The notes beneath the pieces are model-generated. The model was not told the origin of the DNA. It saw only the letters and a program-made list of their open reading frames with translations, and made no database searches. This document shows, piece by piece, positions 16,624-25,410 of a stretch of DNA of 64,000 bases (within the stretch, counting starts at the first letter, position 1; each line of letters starts with the position of its first letter). The translations under genes and the position numbers were made by a program. The stretch is from Halogranum amylolyticum (lineage in GTDB: Archaea; Halobacteriota; Halobacteria; Halobacteriales; Haloferacaceae): the NCBI RefSeq assembly GCF_900110465.1, contig NZ_FODV01000005.1, positions 310,001 through 374,000 on the forward strand. Reading direction: 5' to 3'.

Positions 16624-19600
16624 CTACTCGTCGGTCCGGGCGACGCCGATGGTCACCTCGACGCCCTCGACGTCCCACTCCTCGACGAGGTCGAACACCG
16701 CTTCGTCGCCGGCGACGAACTCGTCGGTCCGCGTCTCCTCGGCGATGAACTCCCGGTGCCGGTCGACGAAGCCGGCGACGCGCTCGTCGGCGACGTCGAG
16801 CCGCGTTCGGATGGTCTCCTCGACGTCGAGGTCGAGTTGCTTGCGCATCTCCTGGACGCGCCGGACGATGTCGCGGGCGTACCCCTCGGCTTCGATCTCC
16901 TCGGTCAGCGTCGTGTCGACGTAGACGCTCCCACCTTCGAAGTCGGCACCGGAGATGCCCTCCGGCGGTTCGGCGTGGTACTCGACCATCTCGTCGGTGA
17001 GTTCGACCGTCTCACCGTCGACGTCGATTCCGGCCTCGACCTCGGCGCGGGTCTTCCCCTCGACGGCCTGCATGATCTGCTGCGCTTGGCCGCCGAACTC
17101 CGGCCCGATGACGCTCATCTTCGGCTCGGCGTGCTCGACGAGTTCGTCGAACTGCTCGACCACGTCGAGCGACCGCGAGTTGACGCGGTCGAGGAAGAGC
17201 TCCTCCAGCGACCGCATCGCGTCGGCCACCGCCTCGTCGTCGCTCTCGACGACGACGCGCGTGACGGGCCAGCGAAGCTTGCGACCGCCCTGTTGGCGGG
17301 CGTTGGCGGCCGCCTCCTCGACCTTCCGGAGGACGGCCATGTTCGTCTCCAGCTCCGGGTCGTGGAAGTCGGCGTCGACCTCGGGGTAGTCGAGCATGTG
17401 GACCGTCGTCTCCCCCCCGTCGAGATGCTGGTACATCTCCTCGGCGAGATACGGCGTGAACGGCGCGATGAGTTTGACGGACTCGAGGAGCACCGTCGAC
17501 AGCGTGGCGTACGCGCCGCGCTTCGAGGCGGAGTCCTCCTCCTCCCACATCCGCTCGCGGATCGCCTTCACGTAGAAACGCGAGACGTCCTGGGTCACGA
17601 AGTCGAGCAGCGTGTTGAGCGCCTCGTGGATCTCGTAGTCGTCCCACGCGTCTGCCATCTCGCTTTTGACGCTCTGGAGTCGCGAGAGCACCCACTCGTC
17701 GACGACGGTGAGCTCTCCGTCGTCGAGGTCTGCCTCCGCCGGCTCGTAGCCGTCGAGTCGCATGTACGGCAGCGGGAAGCGGAAGACGTTCCAGAAGATG
17801 TTGAGCCCCGACTGCATGTCGGCGAGCCCCTCCCACTCGAACGAGAGGTCGACGCCCTGCTGGTCGTGGCTCAGGAGGTACGCCCGAAGCGGGTCGCGAC
17901 CCGCACGCTCGATGGCCTCCTCGGGCGTGACGATGTTACCGACGGACTTGGACATCTTCCGGCCGTCCTTGTCGTTGGCGAACCCGTGCATGATGACCTC
18001 CTTGTACGGGACTTCCCCGACCGCGGCAGTTCCCATCCCGAGCTGCGACCAGAACCACCCGCGGGTCTGGTCGTGGGCCTCGATGATGAGGTCGGCGGGC
18101 CACAGTTCGTCGAACTGCTCGGTCTGGCTCGGGTAGTCGAGCGTCCCCCACGAGGCGACCGAGGAGTCGATCCACACGTCGAAGACGTCCGGAACGCGCT
18201 CGTAAGTGACGCCGTCCTCGGTGATGGTCAGCGGGTCGACCGCGGGTCGGTGGAGGTCCATCTCCTCGGGGTCGACGTCCTGATCGACGCGCTCGGCGAG
18301 TTCCTCGCGCGTACCGACGACGACGAGGTCCTCGGGGTCCGGTGTGGACTCGCCCTGCGGCTTCCAGATCGGAAGGGGAATCCCCCAGTAGCGCTGTCGA
18401 GAGACGTTCCAGTCGGGTGCATCCTCGACGAAGTTGCGGAAGCGGTTGTCGCGGGCCCACTGCGGGTGCCACTCGCTGTCCTCGATGTTGTCCAGCAGGT
18501 CGTCTTTGACGTCCGTGATCGTGATGAACCACTGATCGGTCGCGAGGAAGATGATGTCCGTATCACAGCGCCAACACTGCCCGTAGCGGTGGTGATGCGT
18601 GCCGCTGTGGAGGAGCAGTCCCTTCGTCTCGAGGTCGGCGACGATGTCGTCGTTGGCGTCACGGACGAACGTCCCCTCGTACTTCCCGGCTTCGGCGGTG
18701 AAGTCGCCGTTGCCGGCGACGGGCGAGAAGACGTCGAGTCCGAGCTCCCGTCCGCGCTCGAAGTCCTCCTGCCCGTGACCGGGAGCGGAGTGAACGAGCC
18801 CAGTCCGGTCGGCTTCGACGTAGTCGCCGATGTAGACCTGTCCGGCCCCCTCGAAGGCGGCGTGCTCCGGTACTTCTTCGGCCAGCGGGTGGTCGTACTC
18901 CCAGCCGACCATCTCGCTGCCGGCGAACTCGTCGAGCACCTCGTAGTCCTCGTAGCGGCCCTTCTTCAGGACGTCCTCGACGCACGGTTCGGCGACGTAG
19001 AGCACCTCGCTGTCGCCGCCTTTCGTCGCCCGGACCTTCTGGTAGGTCATCTCCTCGGCGACGGCGACGAACGTGTTGGCCGGGATGGTCCACGGCGTCG
19101 TCGTCCAGATGACGAGGTTCCCCTCCTGGTCCTCCAGGGGGAACTTCACGTAGATACTGGGGGACTCGATCTCGTGGTACTCGACCTCGTTGTCGGCGAT
19201 GGCCGTCTCACACCGCGGGCACTGGTTGATGGCGCGTTTTCCCTGCTTGACGAGGCCGTTCTCGTGGACGTTCTTGAACGCCCACCACGTCGCCTCCATG
19301 TACTCCGGCGACATCGTCTTGTAGGGGTTGTCCCAGTCCATCCAGGCGCCGATGGACTGGAAGTCCTCGTCCATGTTCTCGCGGTTGCGCTCGGCGAACG
19401 TCTTACACTCCTCGATGAACTTCTCGACGCCGAACTCCTCGATGTCCTTCTTCGAGTCGAAGCCGAGTTCCTCCTCGACTTTCACCTCGATGGGGAGGCC
19501 GTGCATGTCGTAGCCGGGGCGGTCGGTCACCCGATGGCCGGTCATCCGCTTGTACCGGACGACCGCGTCCTTCAGCGTCTTGTTCCACGCCGTCCCCAGA

Positions 19601-19761
19601 TGCATCTGCCCCGAGGTGTACGGCGGCCCGTCGACGAAGAAGAAGGCGGGGTCCTCGGCGTGTGCCTCCTTCGTCGCCTCGTAGGCGTCGTGTTCGTCCC
19701 AGTACGACTCCGCCGAGGCCTCGACGTCCTCGGGAGTGTACTGGTCGCTGATATCCTCCAT
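16624..19761 (-). CDS. ileS: Isoleucine-tRNA ligase
   Basis: A 1045-residue class Ia synthetase that charges tRNA-Ile. The HIGH-type motif is PYTSGQMHLGTAWN near residue 45 and the KMSKS motif GRKMSKSVGN near residue 600. In between lie the CP1 editing domain and a CPRCETAIADNE zinc knuckle near residue 180. The C-terminal half carries the anticodon-binding helices. Length fits the archaeal/eukaryotic type. The ATG at 19759-19761 begins MEDISDQYTPEDVE, as in haloarchaeal relatives. It lies 70 bases downstream of the hypothetical gene at 19832 on the same strand. Confidence 0.97.
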   Translation of the reverse strand: MEDISDQYTPEDVEASAESYWDEHDAYEATKEAHAEDPAFFFVDGPPYTSGQMHLGTAWNKTLKDAVVRYKRMTGHRVTDRPGYDMHGLPIEVKVEEELGFDSKKDIEEFGVEKFIEECKTFAERNRENMDEDFQSIGAWMDWDNPYKTMSPEYMEATWWAFKNVHENGLVKQGKRAINQCPRCETAIADNEVEYHEIESPSIYVKFPLEDQEGNLVIWTTTPWTIPANTFVAVAEEMTYQKVRATKGGDSEVLYVAEPCVEDVLKKGRYEDYEVLDEFAGSEMVGWEYDHPLAEEVPEHAAFEGAGQVYIGDYVEADRTGLVHSAPGHGQEDFERGRELGLDVFSPVAGNGDFTAEAGKYEGTFVRDANDDIVADLETKGLLLHSGTHHHRYGQCWRCDTDIIFLATDQWFITITDVKDDLLDNIEDSEWHPQWARDNRFRNFVEDAPDWNVSRQRYWGIPLPIWKPQGESTPDPEDLVVVGTREELAERVDQDVDPEEMDLHRPAVDPLTITEDGVTYERVPDVFDVWIDSSVASWGTLDYPSQTEQFDELWPADLIIEAHDQTRGWFWSQLGMGTAAVGEVPYKEVIMHGFANDKDGRKMSKSVGNIVTPEEAIERAGRDPLRAYLLSHDQQGVDLSFEWEGLADMQSGLNIFWNVFRFPLPYMRLDGYEPAEADLDDGELTVVDEWVLSRLQSVKSEMADAWDDYEIHEALNTLLDFVTQDVSRFYVKAIRERMWEEEDSASKRGAYATLSTVLLESVKLIAPFTPYLAEEMYQHLDGGETTVHMLDYPEVDADFHDPELETNMAVLRKVEEAAANARQQGGRKLRWPVTRVVVESDDEAVADAMRSLEELFLDRVNSRSLDVVEQFDELVEHAEPKMSVIGPEFGGQAQQIMQAVEGKTRAEVEAGIDVDGETVELTDEMVEYHAEPPEGISGADFEGGSVYVDTTLTEEIEAEGYARDIVRRVQEMRKQLDLDVEETIRTRLDVADERVAGFVDRHREFIAEETRTDEFVAGDEAVFDLVEEWDVEGVEVTIGVARTDE

Positions 19762-19831
19762 AGAGGGGGAAACTGCCCGTGCGTATATCAAAACGGTGGT
19801 GTTGCACGCACGGGTGTCGAGTCGCCTCCCG

Positions 19832-20290
19832 TCAGTCGAAATCCGGGAGGTCGTCGGGCGCTTCGTACTCCGCCTCCCAGTCGATGTACTCCTCCTTCAG
19901 CGTCTCCGAGACGACCTGTCCCAGTTCGGTCAGCCCGGCGTTGATCGAGGAGACCTGCCCCCAACTCGTGAGCTTGGGATGCAGTTGGCGCTCCTTCCAA
20001 TCCTGGGGAAGTCCCGGTGCGTGGTAGCCGACTCTGTCGGCGAAGTCGTCCCAGAAGAAGTCGAACTGCGGGAGCAGATCGAGATCGAGGACGATCTGCC
20101 ACTCCTCGGCCGTCACGTCGGTGTGGGCGGCCCACTCGTCGAACGCCTCGTCCCACGCACCCTCCCGGAGGAAGGCGTCCAGCTCGTCGCGACGGTAGTC
20201 GGTGTCGCCGAGGATCTCGGCGTCCTCGTACTGGTTGGGGTCGATCTCTTCTAACTCCGGCGGGGCGGGCGTCTCGACGTCGAGGGACAT
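19832..20290 (-). CDS. Conserved haloarchaeal hypothetical protein
   Basis: A 152-residue acidic protein with no signal or membrane segment. The start MSLDVETPAPPELEEIDP is proline/acid-rich. The rest is predicted helical with many Trp and Phe residues (FDEWAAHTDVTAEEWQIVL, then DFFWDDFADRVGYHAPGLP). I recognise no family with a known function. It precedes ileS on the same strand and may share its promoter. The ATG at 20288-20290 is chosen because residues upstream in the frame are of antisense type. Confidence 0.7.
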   Translation of the reverse strand: MSLDVETPAPPELEEIDPNQYEDAEILGDTDYRRDELDAFLREGAWDEAFDEWAAHTDVTAEEWQIVLDLDLLPQFDFFWDDFADRVGYHAPGLPQDWKERQLHPKLTSWGQVSSINAGLTELGQVVSETLKEEYIDWEAEYEAPDDLPDFD

Positions 20291-20399
20291 ATCCCGATCA
20301 GACGACAGCCAGGAGTAAAGTCCCGTCGGGAAGCGGCCGACAGCGAGCACAGGGGCCCCGACCCCACCACTATTACGCTTCGACCGGAAACTACGGTTG

Positions 20400-20555
20400 A
20401 TGATAACGAATCGCGACATCAGCTCCGTCGAACTCTTCGAGCAGGCGCTCGACGAGGTCGTCGAGAGCGCACGAGAGAGCGGCGTCTCCGACGCGGCGCT
20501 CGCCGAGGCACTTCGAGCCCACGCGGTGAAACTAGATCCCGCCGAGCCGAAGTGA
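20400..20555 (+). CDS. Small acidic helical protein
   Basis: A 51-residue reading frame from ATG at 20400-20402 to TGA at 20553-20555. The product (MITNRDISSVELFEQALDEV onward) is acidic and strongly helical, with the codon bias of real genes here and an acidic composition that antisense frames lack. A TATA-like ACTATTACG lies about 31 bases upstream, as expected for a leaderless gene. It is divergent from the gene at 19832. Function unknown. Confidence 0.6.
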   Translation: MITNRDISSVELFEQALDEVVESARESGVSDAALAEALRAHAVKLDPAEPK

Positions 20556-20605
20556 CAGACTCGACGACGCACGATGTTTACGTGTGTGACGCCTACACAC
20601 GACGC

Positions 20606-21697
20606 ATGAAGGCGAGTCGACGTCGGTTCCTCGCGGGACTCGGGAGCGTCGCTCTCGGCGCCTCCGCCGGCTGTTCTTCACCGCGGAGTCGAGCGCCGAC
20701 AGCGTCGCCGACGGGAGACGACGCGACCTCGCAGGCGACCGTCGGCGACGAACCGTACACCCGTGCCTACCGGTCGGTCGTCGCCTCCGTCGTCCTCGTC
20801 CGCGTCTACGGGACCGACGGTCGCGCCGGACAAGGGTCGGGGTTCGTCTACGACGATCGGCATCTCGTCACGAACGAGCACGTCGTCCGCGGGAGTTCGG
20901 AGGTACGGGTACGGTTCCGCGAAGGGGAGTGGGCCGTCGCCGACGTCGTCGGGACCGACGTCTACAGCGATCTCGCGGTACTGCGCGTCCCCAACCGTCC
21001 GGACTACGCGACGCCGCTGTCGTTGGTCGAGTCGGAACCGCCCGTCGGCACCCGGGTGGTCGCGGTCGGCGCCCCGTTCGACCTCGGCGGCTCCGTCTCC
21101 GCCGGCATCGTCAGCGGGCAGGACCGCGCACTTCCGAGCGCCGCCGGGTTCACCATCCCCGATGCGGTCCAGACGGACGCCGCCGTCAACCCGGGCAACA
21201 GCGGTGGCCCGCTCGTCACGCTCGACGGCGAGGTGGCGGGGATCATCAACTCCGGCGGCGGCGACAACATCGGCTTCGCCATCTCGGCGGCGCTCGCACG
21301 TCGCGTGGTGCCGGCACTCGTCGAGGACGGGAGGTACGACCACCCGTTCGTCGGCGTCCAGTTGCAGGAGGTGTCGCCGCTCGTCGCGGAGGCCAACGAC
21401 CTCGGCCGTGCCCGCGGCGTCGTCGTCGTCAGGGTGATTCCGGACGGACCGGCGGCGGGCGTGCTCCGTGGAAGCGACGGACGGACGGTCGTTGAGGGGA
21501 CAGAGGTGCCCGTCGGTGGCGACGTCGTCGTCGGCGTCGACGGGACGACGATCCGGACGCAGGCGGACTTGGGCACGTATCTCGCCTTAGAGACCAGTCC
21601 GGGCGACACCGTGATGCTGACGGTCCTCCGGAGTGGGAAACGTCGGCAGGTGGAGGTGACGCTCGGGTCGCGGCCGACGACGGAGCGGGAGTCGTGA
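20606..21697 (+). CDS. HtrA/DegP-like serine protease, Tat lipoprotein
   Basis: A 363-residue exported protease. The N-terminus has a twin-arginine motif SRRRFLAG and a lipobox-like SAGC at residues 19-22, so it should leave by the Tat route and be lipid-anchored outside. The trypsin-like domain has the catalytic triad His92 (NEHVV), Asp122 (SDLAVLRV) and Ser199 (GNSGGP). A PDZ domain from about residue 255 (PFVGVQLQEVSP) ends the protein. The role would be quality control or processing of cell-surface proteins. The ATG at 20606 places the Tat motif correctly; the earlier ATG at 20552 does not. Confidence 0.93.
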   Translation: MKASRRRFLAGLGSVALGASAGCSSPRSRAPTASPTGDDATSQATVGDEPYTRAYRSVVASVVLVRVYGTDGRAGQGSGFVYDDRHLVTNEHVVRGSSEVRVRFREGEWAVADVVGTDVYSDLAVLRVPNRPDYATPLSLVESEPPVGTRVVAVGAPFDLGGSVSAGIVSGQDRALPSAAGFTIPDAVQTDAAVNPGNSGGPLVTLDGEVAGIINSGGGDNIGFAISAALARRVVPALVEDGRYDHPFVGVQLQEVSPLVAEANDLGRARGVVVVRVIPDGPAAGVLRGSDGRTVVEGTEVPVGGDVVVGVDGTTIRTQADLGTYLALETSPGDTVMLTVLRSGKRRQVEVTLGSRPTTERES

Positions 21698-21708
21698 CAA
21701 GAACTAAC

Positions 21709-21725
21709 ACCCCCCCAGTCGTTGG
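21709..21725 (+). promoter_or_regulatory. Sequence resembling a Bat-type upstream activator site before HTH_10 gene
   Basis: The string ACCCCCCCAGTCGTTGG ends 41 bases before the HTH_10 ATG. It resembles the ACC-n-ACT-GTT-n-G style element that the HTH_10 protein Bat uses in the bacteriorhodopsin regulon. Autoregulation would be plausible. The match is by eye and imperfect. Confidence 0.25.
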
Positions 21726-21766
21726 TTGTCACACCACGGCGCTGATTAAACACCGAAAGCATAGTT

Positions 21767-22420
21767 ATGAGTTTGATTGCGATCGCGGATATCCAGCACG
21801 CCGACCTCGCGTTGGTACCGACTATCAGAGAGTGTTCGTACGTCACTATCAGAGTGGTTCCGCACTCCGGGACGGACCCCGAGACGGACCTCTTCTTCTT
21901 CCACGTCGAGTGTGACGACCGCGGGTTCGACGACTTCGACCGGACGATCGAGGCCGACCCGACCGTCGCCGAGGCGATGCGCGTCGCAGACTCGAAGGAC
22001 ACGCGCATCTACCGCCTCCGGCACACGGACGACACGATACTCCTGTCCCCCATCGTGGCGAAACTCGGCGGATTGATGCTCGAGGCCGAGAGCACGCACG
22101 GCGCGTGGCGGGTCCGACTCCGTCTCCCCGACCGCGAGGCCGTCGCCTCGCTCTGGGAGTTCTGCGAGGAGGAAGGGATGTCGTTCGAGTTGGTCCAACT
22201 GTTCCGTCAGGACGACCACGATCTCGGCATTCAACCCAACCTGACCGAGGCCCAGCGCATCGCACTGGTGACCGCCCACCGAGAGGGGTACTTCGAGGAA
22301 CCACGCGAAACGTCGCTGGAGGAGTTGGCCGACGAACTCGACATCTCGCCGACGGCCGTCGGCGGCCGCCTCCGGCGAGGGATCAGCCGACTCATCGAGG
22401 TGAGCGTCCTCGACGAGTGA
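21767..22420 (+). CDS. HTH_10 (Bat-like) transcription regulator
   Basis: A 217-residue regulator. Residues 1-150 form a sensor-like domain with alternating strands; the C-terminal 55 residues are the HTH_10 domain (LTEAQRIALVTAHREGYFEE, then SLEELADELDISPTAVGGR). HTH_10 proteins of haloarchaea, such as Bat, usually activate nearby genes. It stands 80 bases from the end of the betaine-type operon at 22501-24032, tail to tail, making it the best candidate for its specific regulator. The start choice is the first ATG matching the usual family beginning. Confidence 0.88.
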   Translation: MSLIAIADIQHADLALVPTIRECSYVTIRVVPHSGTDPETDLFFFHVECDDRGFDDFDRTIEADPTVAEAMRVADSKDTRIYRLRHTDDTILLSPIVAKLGGLMLEAESTHGAWRVRLRLPDREAVASLWEFCEEEGMSFELVQLFRQDDHDLGIQPNLTEAQRIALVTAHREGYFEEPRETSLEELADELDISPTAVGGRLRRGISRLIEVSVLDE

Positions 22421-22500
22421 GAGAGGAACTCGGTTCGGCGACTCGGTCGGGCGCAGACGATCGTCTCGACGCTCGGCCGGATGCAGTGGTCGTCCCGGCG

Positions 22501-22887
22501 CTACACCGGGCGCAGGTGGTCGTCCCGTGGTTCGTACAGCCCGCCAGACATCCGCAACTCCTCGACCTCGTCGAACGTTTCGTACATCGAGACGCCCTGT
22601 TTACTTCGGACGGCAGTGACGATACCGGTCGGGATGCCGTCGTCGTACTGTTCGTCCAACTGCCACATCACTTCCTTGAGGTCGCCGTCGGTCGGGACGT
22701 CGCCCACGTCGTCGGGGTCGAGGTCGGCGCGCTCCCACTCGACTTCGTGTCCCGTGAGACTGTGGTGGCGGCGGGCGAACTCGATCGCTCCGTTCGGTCG
22801 GTCGACCGACTTCGACACTTCGCAGTCGGGGCAGGTGACGACGAACGGCGTCTCGCTCTGCTCGTTCTCGTCGTGTGCTTGGCTCAT
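22501..22887 (-). CDS. Zinc-knuckle protein with MCM-type winged helix, partner of the Rieske oxygenase gene
   Basis: A 128-residue protein. Residues 14-50 hold a single CPDC knuckle with a later HHSLTGH histidine cluster, probably one zinc site. Residues 68-128 (LKEVMWQLDEQYDDGIPTG to MSGGLYEPRDDHLRPV) resemble the small winged helix at the C-terminus of archaeal MCM and several haloarchaeal regulators. It lies 5 bases downstream of the Rieske oxygenase, so it is co-transcribed. It has no flavin or ferredoxin motif and so cannot be the missing reductase; a regulatory or chaperone role is more likely. The similarity is judged by eye. Confidence 0.7.
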   Translation of the reverse strand: MSQAHDENEQSETPFVVTCPDCEVSKSVDRPNGAIEFARRHHSLTGHEVEWERADLDPDDVGDVPTDGDLKEVMWQLDEQYDDGIPTGIVTAVRSKQGVSMYETFDEVEELRMSGGLYEPRDDHLRPV

Positions 22888-22892
22888 CGGTC

Positions 22893-24032
22893 TCAGGCGT
22901 TGTACGCTTCCTGCGCCAGTCGGTGGAGCTTGTGAACGGTGTGTTCGTTCGGGCCGAGCTGCGCCTGCGAGAGCGCGCCCATCTTCAGCCCGGCGAACTG
23001 TCGCTCGACGAGCTCGAAGTCCTCCTCCTGGAGCTGTCGACTCGTCCGGATGAACTCCTCTTCTTCCTCGCTCAGGTCGGGGTCGGCGAAGAAGTAGTCG
23101 GCGATGAGGTTGAACCGGTTCTCGTCGATTGGGTCGATGATGTACGTGCCGTAGCCGTCGGCCGTGCCGTACATGTTGACCGTGAAGTTCGGCCAGAAGT
23201 AGTAGAAGCGCGCCTCGTGCTCGTCGTGCAGCGACATGTCCGACTCGATGTCCGCCTCGTGGGTGTAGTGGAGCACCCAGTGGTAGTCCTGGACTTCGAG
23301 TTCGGACTTGTCGAGCGAGATGCCCTTGATCCAGTCCTGGTGGTTAGCCTGACAGTGGTCACACTCCGAGTAGTTGCCGCCGAACACCTTCCAGTTGCAC
23401 TCGACCTCCGAGACGATGCGGCGGGCGTGCTCGTACTCGCCGAGTGGCAACTGGTCGAGCTCCTCCTTCATCTTCCCGGCCTGTTCGGCCAGCGGCTTCG
23501 GATCGTCTTTGAAGTTGACGAACAGCAGCGGGCCGATGCTGTCGAGGTTAACCTCCATCAGGGCGTTCTCCTCCGAGTCGACGCCGGGCACGTCCTCGTC
23601 TTCGAGATCCGGGTTTAGACTCGCCTCCTCGAAACTCTTGGGGGTGCTCCGGAGGTCGCCGTCGAGGTCGTACGTCCAGAGGTGGTACGGACACTGGATG
23701 CGCGAGGCGTTGCCGGGGTCGGTCATCGGCGTGTCCTCGACCATCTTCGACCCGCGGTGGGCACAGACGTTGAAGAACGCCCGCACCTCGTCGTCGTGGT
23801 CGCGGACGAGAATGATCTGCTTGTCGCCGACGGTCCGGGTGAAGAACTCGCCGGGCTCTTTGATACAGTTCGCGTGTCCCGCGTACACCCAGTACTTCGA
23901 GAATACCTTCTCTTTCTCCATCTCCCAGACCTCCGGGTCGGTGAAGTAGTTCGCCGGGAGTGCGTTCGTCTCCTCGGTGATGTCTGGACTGACTGCGCTG
24001 ACCTGATCCGTTCCGTTGTTCCACCGCGTCAT
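22893..24032 (-). CDS. Rieske non-heme iron oxygenase alpha subunit, probable glycine betaine monooxygenase (GbcA-like)
   Basis: A 379-residue ring-hydroxylase-type oxygenase, expected to demethylate glycine betaine to dimethylglycine with O2 and reducing power. The Rieske cluster ligands are C-A-H near residue 93 and CPYHLW 21 residues later, a longer spacing than usual for the family. The mononuclear iron motif is NYSECDHCQANH. The betaine assignment comes from the neighbours: sarcosine oxidase, dimethylglycine oxidase and a BCCT transporter. Choline, carnitine or proline betaine are alternatives. No reductase subunit lies nearby. Confidence 0.8.
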   Translation of the reverse strand: MTRWNNGTDQVSAVSPDITEETNALPANYFTDPEVWEMEKEKVFSKYWVYAGHANCIKEPGEFFTRTVGDKQIILVRDHDDEVRAFFNVCAHRGSKMVEDTPMTDPGNASRIQCPYHLWTYDLDGDLRSTPKSFEEASLNPDLEDEDVPGVDSEENALMEVNLDSIGPLLFVNFKDDPKPLAEQAGKMKEELDQLPLGEYEHARRIVSEVECNWKVFGGNYSECDHCQANHQDWIKGISLDKSELEVQDYHWVLHYTHEADIESDMSLHDEHEARFYYFWPNFTVNMYGTADGYGTYIIDPIDENRFNLIADYFFADPDLSEEEEEFIRTSRQLQEEDFELVERQFAGLKMGALSQAQLGPNEHTVHKLHRLAQEAYNA

Positions 24033-24086
24033 ACGATAATGCTACACAGACTCATGGGTAAACGTTCATCGCAGATAGTTAGACCG

Positions 24087-24101
24087 TTGAAGTGGGGGGT
24101 C
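24087..24101 (-). promoter_or_regulatory. GACCCC(n)ACTT-AA motif upstream of the Rieske oxygenase
   Basis: On the minus strand the sequence is GACCCCCCACTTCAA, ending 55 bases before the oxygenase ATG and about 15-20 bases upstream of a weak TATA-like AACTATCTGC. A near copy occurs upstream of sarcosine oxidase (24193-24206) and the BCCT transporter (29323-29335). The placement fits an activator site. Confidence 0.45.
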
Positions 24102-24192
24102 GAGTTTCGGAGAGCGGACGAGTTCGACTGCACGAGGTTCCGAACGACGTCTCGAACCGGGAGCGACGCCGCCACAATCGGGCCGCAGAAGC

Positions 24193-24206
24193 GACCCCCA
24201 CTTGAA
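24193..24206 (+). promoter_or_regulatory. GACCCC(n)ACTT-AA motif upstream of sarcosine oxidase
   Basis: The plus-strand sequence GACCCCCACTTGAA ends 58 bases before the sarcosine oxidase ATG, just ahead of a weak AT-rich GATAATG at 24214-24220. With the opposite copy at 24087-24101 it forms an imperfect inverted pair spanning the divergent promoter. Confidence 0.45.
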
Positions 24207-24264
24207 TCTCCGTGATAATGCGTCCCAACTGTAATGTGGGGGGGTTCCCAACCCCTCGGCGACT

Positions 24265-25407
24265 ATGAGTGTGAGCGACGAGCGCCACGACGTCATCGTC
24301 GTCGGCGTCGGCGGCATGGGGAGTGCGACGACGTACCACCTCGCGCGGCGCGGACTGGACGTGCTCGGCCTCGAACGGTTCGACATCCCGCACACGCAGG
24401 GGTCGTCGCACGGGATCACGCGTATCATCCGACGCGCGTACTACGAGCATCCATCGTACATCCCGCTCATCGAACGCGCGTACGAGCTCTGGGACGACCT
24501 CGCCGAGGAGACGGGACGGGACGTCATCCACCGAACCGGCTCTATCGACGCCGGCCCGGAGGACAACATCGTCTTCCAGGGGTCGAAGGAGTCCTGCGAA
24601 CAGTACGACATCCCGCACGAGGTACTCACGGGCGCGGAGTTGAACGAGCGGTTCCCCGGTTACAATCTGCCGGACGACTACAAAGGCGTCTACCAGCCGG
24701 ACGGCGGCTTCGTCGTCCCCGAGCAGGCCATCGTCGGCCACGCGGAGGCGGCGATGGCCGAGGGGGCGGAGATCCGTGCCCGCCAGCGCGTGCAGGGCTG
24801 GGAGGAGACGGCCGACGGTGGCGTCCGCGTGGAGACCGCCGAGGGAAGCCACGAGGCCGACCGACTCGTGCTCGCCGCGGGTGCGTGGAACTACAAGTTC
24901 GCCGACGCGCTGGAGGGGCTGGCGACGCCGGAGCGACAGGTGCTCGCGTGGTTCCAACCCGAGACGCCACGGCTCTACCAGCCCGACGAGTTCCCCGTCT
25001 GGAACCTCAGCGTCCCGGAGGGGCGGTTCTACGGGCTCCCCGTCTACGACGTCCCGGGGATGAAACTCGGCAAGTATCACCACCGCGACGAGGACGTCGA
25101 CCCCGACGACTGGGACCGCGAACCCAACGCCGAGGACGAACGACTGCTCCGGGAGTTCTCCGAGAAGTACTTCCCCGAGGGGACGGGGTCGACGATGCGA
25201 CTCGCCACCTGTATGTTCACCAACTCGCCGGACGAACACTTCATCCTCGACACGTTGCCGGAACATCCGCAGGTGACAGTCGGCGCGGGGTTCTCGGGAC
25301 ACGGGTTCAAGTTCGCCAGCGTCGTCGGCGAGATCCTCGCCGACCTCGCCGCCGACGGCGACACCGACCACCCCATCGAGATGTTCCGGCTGAGCCGGTT
25401 CGACTGA
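24265..25407 (+). CDS. Monomeric sarcosine oxidase-like flavoenzyme (MSOX/SolA family)
   Basis: A 380-residue FAD oxidase that should turn sarcosine into glycine, formaldehyde and peroxide. The FAD motif VIVVGVGGMGSATTYHLARRG opens the protein. The SSHGITRIIRRAYYEHP segment is typical of monomeric sarcosine oxidase. Cys316 in CMFTNSPDEHFILD matches the cysteine that binds FAD covalently in this family, followed by the GAGFSGHGFKFAS end motif. N-methyltryptophan or other N-methyl amino acids are possible substrates, but the locus favours sarcosine. It is divergent from the Rieske oxygenase and 69 bases upstream of dimethylglycine oxidase. Confidence 0.88.
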   Translation: MSVSDERHDVIVVGVGGMGSATTYHLARRGLDVLGLERFDIPHTQGSSHGITRIIRRAYYEHPSYIPLIERAYELWDDLAEETGRDVIHRTGSIDAGPEDNIVFQGSKESCEQYDIPHEVLTGAELNERFPGYNLPDDYKGVYQPDGGFVVPEQAIVGHAEAAMAEGAEIRARQRVQGWEETADGGVRVETAEGSHEADRLVLAAGAWNYKFADALEGLATPERQVLAWFQPETPRLYQPDEFPVWNLSVPEGRFYGLPVYDVPGMKLGKYHHRDEDVDPDDWDREPNAEDERLLREFSEKYFPEGTGSTMRLATCMFTNSPDEHFILDTLPEHPQVTVGAGFSGHGFKFASVVGEILADLAADGDTDHPIEMFRLSRFD

Positions 25408-25410
25408 GGG

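Noticed and set aside
16476..16748. Plus-strand frame in the 261-base gap between glpA2 and ileS
   Set aside because: Starts at TTG, overlaps the ileS 3' end and has no conserved feature; the gap is best left as intergenic.
16756..19944. Open frame of over 1000 codons on the plus strand across ileS
   Set aside because: It is the antisense frame of a certain synthetase gene; its Val/Asp/Leu/Arg-rich product lacks any domain. High GC leaves such frames free of stops.
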